Made by a program: the position numbers and the translations under genes
The notes under the pieces: model-generated
The model's input: only the letters and a program-made list of their open reading frames with translations
Told to the model about the DNA's origin: nothing
The model's database searches: none
Shown here: positions 56,956-64,000 of the stretch, in pieces
How positions within the stretch are numbered: position 1 is the first letter of the stretch
Layout of the letters: each line of letters starts with the position of its first letter
From: Ancylobacter sp. TS-1
GTDB taxonomy: Bacteria; Pseudomonadota; Alphaproteobacteria; Rhizobiales; Xanthobacteraceae
Direction of reading: 5' to 3'
DNA: 64,000 bases
NCBI RefSeq assembly: GCF_009223885.1
Contig: NZ_CP045144.1
Span: forward strand, 2,220,001-2,284,000

Positions 56956-59900
56956 GCCGCCTTCTCCTCTTCTCGTCCCTCGTATTCCGCCAGCGCCCGC
57001 GCCAGCACCGGCGCGACGACGGCGGTCGCCCCCACGCCGGTGAGATGGGCGTGCAGCGAGGGAACGTCGATCACATGGATATTCGCCGCATGGTCCGACC
57101 ACATGGACGGCGAAAGATCCCGGTCCTTGTGGTCCAGCGCCGCGCGGAAATGAAGAACCACGCCCTCGTAGCGGCGATGATAATGGCCGCGCACCAGCGC
57201 ACTGTTCGACGCCACCACGCGCGCCACCCCGTCCAGTGCCGCGTCGGGCAGCATGCCGAGCGGGCTGTCGGAGGCGCGCAGGAAGGCGAGCACGCAGGCG
57301 CGGTTCAGCGCCAGCGCCGGGAGCCGGTCCGGGTCGTGGCCGGCCAGCGCGACCAGCGCCTTCAGCGCGGCGCCCTCGTCCGGCTCGGGCTCGGCCCGCC
57401 AGCAATCGGCCGGGTAGGAATCGAGCATCGCCAGCACGCCGACATCGAGGCCCAGCTCGCGCAGCCGCACCGCCATGGCCTGCGCGATGATGCCGCCGAC
57501 CGACCAGCCGACGAGATGGTAAGGCCCCTGCGGCCACGCGGCGCGGAGGCGCGCGACATAATCGGCCGCCAGCGCCTCCAGGCTTTCGGGCGTCGCCGCA
57601 TCCGGCGCCAGTGCGGGCGCCTGCACGCCATAGACCGTGCGGCGGGGCGAGAGCGCGCGCGCCAGCCGGCCATAGCACCAGGCAATGCCGCCGGCCGGAT
57701 GGATGGCGAAGAGCGGCGGCAATGCGCGATCGCCTTCCACCAGCGCCACCAGCGGCGTCAGCCCGGCATCGCCCACGCCGTCGCCGGCATCGAGCAGGCG
57801 GGCGAAGCCCTCGACGGTGGGCTGGGCGAACAGCGCACCGAGGCCGGGATCGCGCCCAAACGCCTCGCGCACGCGCAGCAGCAGCGCCACCGCCAGCAGC
57901 GAATCCCCGCCCAGCGCGAAGAAATCGTCCTCGGCCGATACCGGCCCGCCGGCCCTGAGCAGTTCGGCGAACAGGGCGGCGATGCGCGCCTCGGTCGGCG
58001 TTTCCGGCGCGCGCGCGCCGGTCCCGGCAAAGTCCGGCGCCGGCAGCGCGCCGCGGTCGAGCTTGCCATTGGCGTTCACCGGCAATGCGTCGAGTGCGAC
58101 GAAGGCGGCCGGCACCATGTAGTCCGGCACCCGCGCCGCCACGAAGCCCTTCAGCGCGGCGAGGTCGGCGCCGGGCTCGGGCACGACATAGGCGACGATC
58201 CGCGTCGTGCCGCCATCCTCGCGCGCGACGATCCCCGCCTGCCGCACGAGGCCGGAGGCCATCACCGCCGCCTCGATCTCGCCAAGCTCGATCCGAAGGC
58301 CCCGGATCTTCACCTGATGGTCGGAGCGGCCGAGGAACACCACCGCACCGTCCGGACGCCACAGAGCGAGATCGCCGGTGGCATAGATCCGCTCGCCGGG
58401 GCGGAACGGGTCGGGGCGAAAACGCTCGGCGGTCAGGTCGTCGCGGCCGAGATAGCCGCGCGCGAGCTGCACGCCGCCGAGATACAGGTGCCCCGGCACG
58501 CCGGGTGGCTGCGGCCGGCCCGCCTCGTCCAGCACGTAGAGCCGCGTGTTCCACACCGGGAAGCCGATCGGCACCGGGCGCGAGCGGTCGGCCTCGTCCG
58601 CCGGCCAGAAGCTCACATCCACCGCCGCCTCGGTCGGCCCATAGAGATTGTGCAGCTCGGCGCGCACCGTGCGGTGGAAGCGGTCGCGCAGATCCGCCGG
58701 CAGTTCCTCGCCGGAGCAGAAGACGCGAGCGAGGGCGAGCCCCCGCGCGCGCGGCTCGTCCAGAAAGGCGGCCAGCATGGAGGGCACGAAATGCGCCGTG
58801 GTGATCGCCTCGTCGCGGATGAGGGCGGCAAGCGCCACCGGATCGCGATGCGCTTCCGGCGGGGCGATGACGAGACAGGCACCGGCGAGGAAGGGCAGGA
58901 AGAACTCCCACACCGAGACGTCGAAGGTGGCGGGCGTCTTCTGCAGGATGCGGTCGGCGGCGGTGAAGCCGTAATGCTCCCGCATCCATTCCAGCCGGTT
59001 GACGATGGCGCGGTGCTCGACGACCACGCCCTTCGGCTCGCCGGTCGAGCCGGAAGTGTAGATCACATAGGCCGCGTCGCCGGGGGCCGGTCCCGCCGGC
59101 AGCGGATCGGCCAGCATGGCTGGCCATTTTTCGGGAGGAAAAATCTTATATTCGTCGGCAAAATTTTGCCCGGAGGCCGCTTCCGCCAGTATCAGCCGGG
59201 GCCGCGCCGAGCCGAGGATGCGGGCCAGCCGCGCCTCGGGCTGGGCGAGGTCGAGCGGCAGATAGGCCGCCCCGGCGCGCAATATGGCGACCAGCGCGAT
59301 CACCAGTTCGAAGGAGCGCGGCAGCGCCACCGCCACGAGGCTCTCCCGGCCCACGCCGCGCGCCGCCAGCGCCTCCGCCAGCGCCGCGCTGCGGGCGTCG
59401 AGCGTCGCATAGTCCAGCGTGCGTCCGCCGAAGCGCAGCGCCGGGGCGTGCGGGGTCGCGCGCATTTGCGCCTCGATCAGCGCGGCTAGCGTGGTGTCGG
59501 GGACGGGATGGTCGGTGGCGTTGAGCGCGAACAGATGCCGGCGCGCCTCGTCCGGCGTCGCGGTCGGCACCTCACGCAGCGTACCCGCCGCGCTCGCCGC
59601 CTCGATGAAATGCGTCAGCCGCGCCGCATGCGCCTCGACCGTGCCGGCGTCGTACAGCTCCGGGTTGGCGTCGACCTCGAGGCGCAGTCCCTGCGACCCG
59701 TGCAGGCGGAAGGTGAAGGTGATGTCGTCCACCAGCCCGGTGGAGAGCACTTCCAGCCGGCAGGAGAGCCCGTCGAAGCGCGGCGTCTCGTCAAAGGGCA
59801 GCAGGTTGATCAGCGGCCCGTGCAGCCGGCGCTGGCCGCCGACGAGGCGCAGGTCGCGGCGCAACTGCTCGGAGCGGTAGCGCCCGTGCCGGCGCGCGCG

Positions 59901-60854
59901 GGTGAGGCTCCTCGCCACCGCGCCCAGAACCTCGTCGAGCGGGGCGTCCTCGTCCGACGCGACGCGCAGCGGCAGCACGTTCATCAGCATGGCCGGCACC
60001 CGCGCCGCCGCGCTGCCGAGCCGCGCCATGAAGGGGACGCCGACGACCACCTCCGGCGTTCCGGTGTGGCGGCGCACATAGGCCGCCGTCAGCGCGGTGA
60101 CGACATCGGGCCACGGCACGGCGGTGCGCTCGCCCGCATCCCGCAGCCGGGCGAAGGCGGCGCCGTCGATCTCCACCGCGCGGCGATGGAAGCGCGGCGC
60201 GCTGGCGGGCAGGCCGGGTGCGAGGCTCGCCACCTCCGGCCGGTCGGCGAACAATTCGCGCCAATAGGCGCCGTCCGTCTCGCGCTTGTCCGAGACGCGA
60301 TAGGCGGCGTCCTCCTCAAGCGCTGCGGCGAGGCCCGGCAGCTTTGCCCCCGCCTCGCTGCCGCGACGGCGCGCATTGTAGAGCTCGGCCACGCGCTGGG
60401 TGAGCAGGATCATGCCGTAGCCGTCGATGGCGAGGTGATGGATGCGCTGCTGCCAGACATGATGCCGGGGGCCGAGCACGAAGAGCCGCTCGGCGGCGAG
60501 CGGATCGCGCGCCGGGTCGATAGGGGTCGCCATGTCGCGGGCGATGTCCGCTTCGGCGGCGGCGAGCGGGTCGGGCGCCTGCGAGACGTCGATCACCTCC
60601 AGCGCCGGGCGGCGGGCAGGATCGACGATCTGGCGCGGGCCGGCGGGGTCGTCGACCATGCGCAGCGCCAGCGCCTCGGCTTCCGCCACCGCCTGCGCCA
60701 GCGCGGCCTCGAAGGCCACGCGGTCGAGCGGGCCGGTCATCTCGATGTACTGGCCGGTGTTGAACAACGGGTTCGCGGGATCGAGCCGCTGCGCGTACCA
60801 CAGCCCCGCCTGCGCCTCGGTGAGCGGATGCGCCGTGCCCGGCCGCTCGTTCAT
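56937..60854 (-). CDS. entF: Nonribosomal peptide synthetase EntF-like (C-A-T-TE), serine-activating
   Basis: A 1305-residue four-domain synthetase. Condensation domain: HHxxxDG at H139-H140 to G145. Adenylation domain (about 470-960): P-loop [36 protein letters not shown] and [13 protein letters not shown]. These pocket-lining stretches match EntF and read as D-V-W-H-F-S-L-V-D, the serine code. Thiolation domain: GGDS with Ser985. Thioesterase: GWSVGG with Ser1118. It would couple DHB from the aryl carrier to serine and then release or cyclise, as in enterobactin. It starts 4 nt after the carrier-protein stop. No MbtH-type gene is present in the window. Confidence 0.92.
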   Translation of the reverse strand: MNERPGTAHPLTEAQAGLWYAQRLDPANPLFNTGQYIEMTGPLDRVAFEAALAQAVAEAEALALRMVDDPAGPRQIVDPARRPALEVIDVSQAPDPLAAAEADIARDMATPIDPARDPLAAERLFVLGPRHHVWQQRIHHLAIDGYGMILLTQRVAELYNARRRGSEAGAKLPGLAAALEEDAAYRVSDKRETDGAYWRELFADRPEVASLAPGLPASAPRFHRRAVEIDGAAFARLRDAGERTAVPWPDVVTALTAAYVRRHTGTPEVVVGVPFMARLGSAAARVPAMLMNVLPLRVASDEDAPLDEVLGAVARSLTRARRHGRYRSEQLRRDLRLVGGQRRLHGPLINLLPFDETPRFDGLSCRLEVLSTGLVDDITFTFRLHGSQGLRLEVDANPELYDAGTVEAHAARLTHFIEAASAAGTLREVPTATPDEARRHLFALNATDHPVPDTTLAALIEAQMRATPHAPALRFGGRTLDYATLDARSAALAEALAARGVGRESLVAVALPRSFELVIALVAILRAGAAYLPLDLAQPEARLARILGSARPRLILAEAASGQNFADEYKIFPPEKWPAMLADPLPAGPAPGDAAYVIYTSGSTGEPKGVVVEHRAIVNRLEWMREHYGFTAADRILQKTPATFDVSVWEFFLPFLAGACLVIAPPEAHRDPVALAALIRDEAITTAHFVPSMLAAFLDEPRARGLALARVFCSGEELPADLRDRFHRTVRAELHNLYGPTEAAVDVSFWPADEADRSRPVPIGFPVWNTRLYVLDEAGRPQPPGVPGHLYLGGVQLARGYLGRDDLTAERFRPDPFRPGERIYATGDLALWRPDGAVVFLGRSDHQVKIRGLRIELGEIEAAVMASGLVRQAGIVAREDGGTTRIVAYVVPEPGADLAALKGFVAARVPDYMVPAAFVALDALPVNANGKLDRGALPAPDFAGTGARAPETPTEARIAALFAELLRAGGPVSAEDDFFALGGDSLLAVALLLRVREAFGRDPGLGALFAQPTVEGFARLLDAGDGVGDAGLTPLVALVEGDRALPPLFAIHPAGGIAWCYGRLARALSPRRTVYGVQAPALAPDAATPESLEALAADYVARLRAAWPQGPYHLVGWSVGGIIAQAMAVRLRELGLDVGVLAMLDSYPADCWRAEPEPDEGAALKALVALAGHDPDRLPALALNRACVLAFLRASDSPLGMLPDAALDGVARVVASNSALVRGHYHRRYEGVVLHFRAALDHKDRDLSPSMWSDHAANIHVIDVPSLHAHLTGVGATAVVAPVLARALAEYEGREEEKAACATAV

Positions 60855-60858
60855 GGCG

Positions 60859-61146
60859 TCAGCCGCCCCGCGCCTTCTGGCGGGCGTCGACCAGCGCCCA
60901 CCAGCCGTCGAGCGTCGGGTCTTCGGCGAACTCGGAGAATTCGAGGTCGAGCCCACCCTCGCTCCACATCAGCACGAGATTCATCGCCCGCATGGAATCG
61001 AGGCCGAGGTCGATCAGGCTGTCGCCGCCGGCGATTTCCTCGGGGTCCTCGTGCAGCATCTTCGCGATGTCCGCGCGCATCTTCTCGCGCGTGACCGGGG
61101 CGGCGGGGGTGACGATGCGCCTGATGTCGCCGGGCTCGAGGACCAT
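60859..61146 (-). CDS. Stand-alone aryl carrier protein
   Basis: A 95-residue carrier corresponding to the C-terminal ArCP domain of EntB/DhbB. The phosphopantetheine site is Ser51 in SLIDLGLDSMRAMNL, and EDPTLDGWWALVD matches the end of the EntB carrier. Its ATG shares one base with the isochorismatase stop (TGATG). In EntB and DhbB the isochorismatase and carrier are one polypeptide; here they are two. It would carry the DHB adenylated by EntE to the EntF condensation domain. Confidence 0.88.
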   Translation of the reverse strand: MVLEPGDIRRIVTPAAPVTREKMRADIAKMLHEDPEEIAGGDSLIDLGLDSMRAMNLVLMWSEGGLDLEFSEFAEDPTLDGWWALVDARQKARGG

Positions 61147-61790
61147 CACAGAAGCTCCACTATCCGCGCGGTCGGCAGCGGCACGCCGCACACATCGGCG
61201 ACATAGGACAGCGCGAGGTCGTGCTTCGCGCGCGAGAAATCGGCCAGCGCGTCGGCCGCCATGAAGGGCTCGATATCGCGCATGAAGGCATCGGCGGCGG
61301 TGAGGGTGCAGCCGATATGAGCGTAGACGCCGGAAATGATGAGCTGGTCGCGCCCGCGCGCGCGCATCAGCGTCTCAAGGTTCGAACGCTGGAAGGCGCT
61401 GTAGCGGTGCTTCACCAGTGTGAGGTCGCCCGGCTGCGGGGCGAGCGCGGCGAGGATCGGCTGGTGCTCGGCCGCCGCGCTCATGCCCGGCCCCCAGAGG
61501 TCGGCCTGAAGCCCCCGGTCGCGCCGGTCCTGATTGCCTTCCTGCGCGGTGTAGAACACCGGCACGCCGGCCCGGCGGGCGGCCGTCGCCAGCGCCGCGA
61601 TATTGGCGACGACGGGGGCGAGCGGGGAGGCATCGGGGGTGAAGACGCGCAGGAAATAGTTCTGCATGTCGTGGATCAGCAGCGCCGCGCGGTCGCGCTC
61701 CAGCGTCCACGGCGCGCGGGCCGCCGGCACCTCATGGGCGCGCGGCAGCTCGTAGGGGGGAATCGTCGGCAGGCCCTTGGTCGCGGACAC
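61146..61790 (-). CDS. entB: Isochorismatase (EntB N-terminal domain only)
   Basis: A 214-residue hydrolase of the isochorismatase fold. LLIHDMQNYFLRVF, YTAQEGNQDRRDRGLQADLWGPGM, VKHRYSAF, and ISGVYAHIGCTLTAADAFMRDI together with ADALADFSRAKHDLAL closely follow EntB/DhbB. Start is GTG 61790 with GGAGG 8 nt upstream, 2 nt past the entE stop; the upstream extension to 61943 overlaps entE and is rejected. It converts isochorismate to 2,3-dihydro-2,3-dihydroxybenzoate. It lacks the carrier domain, which is encoded by the next gene. Confidence 0.9.
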   Translation of the reverse strand: MSATKGLPTIPPYELPRAHEVPAARAPWTLERDRAALLIHDMQNYFLRVFTPDASPLAPVVANIAALATAARRAGVPVFYTAQEGNQDRRDRGLQADLWGPGMSAAAEHQPILAALAPQPGDLTLVKHRYSAFQRSNLETLMRARGRDQLIISGVYAHIGCTLTAADAFMRDIEPFMAADALADFSRAKHDLALSYVADVCGVPLPTARIVELL

Positions 61791-61792
61791 GC

Positions 61793-63418
61793 TCAGCCCT
61801 CCGCCTGTTCGAGGAAGCGTCGGCGCAGGCTGGCGCGCAGTTCCTTGCGCGAGACCTTGCCGACGGCGGTGGTCTCGAAGCCATCGACGAAGACGATCTG
61901 GTCCGGCACCTTGAAGTCGGCGAGGCCGCGCGTGCGCATCCACGCCTTCAGCGCGGCGGCCTTGGGCTTCTGCCCTTGAGCGATCACAAAGGCGCAGGAG
62001 CGCTCGCCGAGAAAGTCGTCGGGCAGCGACACCACCGCCGCGTCGAACACGCTGGGGTGGCCGAGCAGATGGTCCTCGATTTCCTCGGCCGAGATCTTCT
62101 CGCCGGCGCGGTTGATGTGGTCGTTCGCCCGGCCCTGCACGACGAGGTAGCCCTCGGGCGTGCGCTTCACCACGTCGCCGGTGCGGTAGAAGCCGTCCTC
62201 GGTGAAGGCGCGGGCATTGGCCCCGTCATTATTGTGGTAGGCGCGGATCGTGTAGGGCCCGCGCGTCAGCAGGTTGCCGGCCTCGCCCTCCGGCACCGGG
62301 CGGCCCTCGTCGTCGAGGATCAGCACCTCATCGTCGGGGCTGATCGGGCGGCCCTGCGTCGAGACGATGGTCTCCTCGTCGTCGTCGAGGCGGGTGTAGT
62401 TCACCAGCCCCTCGGCCATGCCGAACACCTGCTGGAGCGTGCAGCCGAGCACGGGGCGCACCCGGCGGGCGGATTCGGTGAGGAACTTCGCCCCGCCGAC
62501 CTGCAGTACCTCAAGCGAGGACAGGTCGTGCGACGTGTTGGGCGCCGCCTGAAGCCAGAGCAAGGCGAGCGGCGGCACCAGACCCGTAATGGTCACGCCC
62601 TCGCGCGCGATCAGCGGGAAGGCGACTTCCGGGCTCGGCGAGGGGGCGAGCACCACGCGCGAACCGGCGTAAAGCGCGCCGAACACGCCGGGCGAACTCA
62701 TGGGGAAATTATGCGCCACCGGCAGCGCGGCGAGATAGACGCTGGAAGGGCCGAGCCGGCAAATCTCGGCGCTGGCGCGGAACGAATAGATGTAGTCGTC
62801 ATGGGTACGCGGGATCAGCTTGGAAAGCCCGGTCGAGCCCCCGGAAATCTGCAGGAAGGCGACCTCGGACGGATCGGCATCTTGAGGCAGCGCCACCTCG
62901 TCGCCTGAGGGAAGCGCGGCGAGCGAGGCGAAGTCGCCGCCCTCGCCGACCACCACGATATGGTCGAGCGCCGGCACCTCGCGGCACACCTCCCGCGCCA
63001 GCGGACGGTAGTCGAAGCCCTCGTGTCCGGCGGCGAGGATGTAGCCGCGCGCTTCCGCCATGCGGGCGAAATGGACGATCTCGACGCTGCGATGGGCCGG
63101 CAGCGCATAGACCGGGATCAGCCGCGCGCGGAACAGGCCGAACACCACGGAAAGGAATTCCGGGATGTTGGGCAGTTGCACCACCACCCGGTCGCCCGGC
63201 TTCAGCCCCAGCGCCAGCAAGCCGCGCGCGATGCGCTCCGCCCGCGCCTCAAGCTCGGCGAAGCTCCAGCGCTGCTCGCCGCCGACCACGGCGAGGCGGT
63301 CGGGCATCTCGCTCGCCCGCGCGCGCAGGAAGGAGCAGAACGTCTCCCCGCGCCAATAGCCCTTCGCCCGGTAGCGGGCGGCGCATTCCCCGGGCCAGAC
63401 CTGCCGCAACGGTATCAC
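61793..63418 (-). CDS. entE: 2,3-dihydroxybenzoate-AMP ligase (EntE/DhbE)
   Basis: A 541-residue stand-alone aryl-AMP ligase. The P-loop is [18 protein letters not shown], the DHB-pocket block is [13 protein letters not shown], and the C-terminal TGDVV and [20 protein letters not shown] (A8-like hinge) are present, followed by the catalytic Lys in GKVSRKEL. Start is GTG 63418 with GGAGG 7 nt upstream, overlapping the entC stop. It adenylates DHB and loads it onto the aryl carrier protein. Confidence 0.95.
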   Translation of the reverse strand: MIPLRQVWPGECAARYRAKGYWRGETFCSFLRARASEMPDRLAVVGGEQRWSFAELEARAERIARGLLALGLKPGDRVVVQLPNIPEFLSVVFGLFRARLIPVYALPAHRSVEIVHFARMAEARGYILAAGHEGFDYRPLAREVCREVPALDHIVVVGEGGDFASLAALPSGDEVALPQDADPSEVAFLQISGGSTGLSKLIPRTHDDYIYSFRASAEICRLGPSSVYLAALPVAHNFPMSSPGVFGALYAGSRVVLAPSPSPEVAFPLIAREGVTITGLVPPLALLWLQAAPNTSHDLSSLEVLQVGGAKFLTESARRVRPVLGCTLQQVFGMAEGLVNYTRLDDDEETIVSTQGRPISPDDEVLILDDEGRPVPEGEAGNLLTRGPYTIRAYHNNDGANARAFTEDGFYRTGDVVKRTPEGYLVVQGRANDHINRAGEKISAEEIEDHLLGHPSVFDAAVVSLPDDFLGERSCAFVIAQGQKPKAAALKAWMRTRGLADFKVPDQIVFVDGFETTAVGKVSRKELRASLRRRFLEQAEG

Positions 63419-64000
63419 GCGCGATCCTCCACGAGCGGCTGGCCATCCTCGTCGATGCCGAGCGCGGACAGCAGGGCGGCGAACTTGGCCGAGGTCTCCT
63501 CGCCCTCGGCGACCGGATCGGACCCCGGCACGATGCCCGCCCCGGCATAGAGCCGCGCCTCGCGGCCGGCGATCTCGGCGCAGCGAATGGCGACGTGCCA
63601 GTCGCCGTCGCCCGCCGCGTCGCACCAGCCGAGGGCGCCGGCATAGAAGCCGCGCTCATAGCCCTCCAGCTCCGCGATGGCCCGCGCCGCCGGCAGGCGC
63701 GGCGTGCCGCAGACGGCCGGGGTCGGGTGCAGCAGCAGCGCGAGGTCGAGCGCGGAAAGCGAGGCGTCGCGCAGCCGGCCGGCGATCGACGTGCGCAGGT
63801 GCCACATGCTGGCGGTCGCCGCCAGTTCGGGCTGGTCCGGCGCGTAGAGTTCCACGCAATGGGGCGCAAGCTGGTCGAGAATGGCGGCGACCACCTCGCC
63901 ATGCTCGCGAAGGTCCTTCTGCGAGGCCATCAGCGCCTCGCCCGCCGCGCGGTCGGCGCCGGTCTCGGGCAAGCGGCGGGCCGAGCCGGCCAGCGGGCGC
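63415..64000 (-). CDS. entC: Isochorismate synthase, C-terminal part (start beyond window)
   Basis: The frame is open through the right edge, so the N-terminus is missing; about 194 residues are visible. [46 protein letters not shown] and [19 protein letters not shown] are the chorismate-binding-domain blocks of EntC/DhbC. The CGTP and GIVPGSDP elements hold substrate and Mg ligands. It converts chorismate to isochorismate, the first step of DHB synthesis. Its stop overlaps the entE start by 4 bp. Confidence 0.92.
   Translation of the reverse strand, partial: RPLAGSARRLPETGADRAAGEALMASQKDLREHGEVVAAILDQLAPHCVELYAPDQPELAATASMWHLRTSIAGRLRDASLSALDLALLLHPTPAVCGTPRLPAARAIAELEGYERGFYAGALGWCDAAGDGDWHVAIRCAEIAGREARLYAGAGIVPGSDPVAEGEETSAKFAALLSALGIDEDGQPLVEDRA

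Noticed and set aside
57045..59489. An 814-codon open frame on the plus strand opposite entF
   Set aside because: It is antisense to the NRPS, has no domain signature and shows the repetitive R/G/A/H composition of a shadow frame.

Overview
The window is high-GC DNA with strong codon-position bias. It looks like an alphaproteobacterial chromosome, most likely order Hyphomicrobiales, with Xanthobacteraceae a reasonable but unproven guess. Supporting signs are the DUF2849-cysI-DUF934-cysH sulfur cluster, a partial mdh/sucAB/lpd cluster, an sdhCDAB operon, zapE, and two families of intergenic palindromic repeats of the kind common in rhizobia. No tRNA, rRNA, CRISPR array, insertion sequence or prophage was recognised.

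Left part (1-12 kb): a CitE-like lyase (cut by the window edge) is divergent from a DAO-family FAD oxidoreductase. A large assimilatory sulfur block follows. cysD-cysNC runs leftward and DUF2849-cysI-DUF934-cysH runs rightward from a shared AT-rich divergent promoter. A sulfate ABC transporter (binding protein plus CysT and CysW) follows, without its CysA ATPase.

11.4-23 kb: housekeeping and envelope genes. These are a YqaA/DedA membrane protein, hisE, a D,D-carboxypeptidase, a CobW-type metallochaperone GTPase, a CAP lipoprotein, a large DUF3772-MscS channel, a GNAT acetyltransferase, a secreted trypsin-like protein, zapE and a DUF1003 protein.

23-32 kb: central carbon metabolism with mdh, sucA, sucB and lpd. 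sucCD is not between mdh and sucA, and a leftward L-lactate permease gene is interposed between sucB and lpd.

32-43 kb: a 42-residue secreted peptide, a VOC protein, xerC, priA, a collagen-like lipoprotein, DUF5993-dsbB, a small unknown protein plus AEC transporter, a glycerophosphodiesterase, a DUF2161 protein that lacks any ATG/GTG/TTG start near its conserved N-terminus, a spermidine-synthase-like protein and gluQ.

43-47 kb: the succinate dehydrogenase operon sdhC-sdhD-sdhA-[unknown three-TM protein]-sdhB on the minus strand. The interposed gene has visibly lower GC than its neighbours.

47-53 kb: a PHB-depolymerase-family esterase, an M23 peptidase, a carboxylesterase, an HNH endonuclease and a second DsbB.

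53-64 kb: a catecholate siderophore locus. entC (cut)-entE-entB(isochorismatase only)-stand-alone aryl carrier protein-entF (C-A-T-TE, serine-type pocket)-entA are tightly overlapped on the minus strand. Facing them are a Fes-like esterase and a FecCD permease/ATPase pair, which diverge from a short intergenic region carrying an Irr/ICE-like GAA-N3-TTC palindrome. The predicted product is a 2,3-dihydroxybenzoyl-serine siderophore related to enterobactin.
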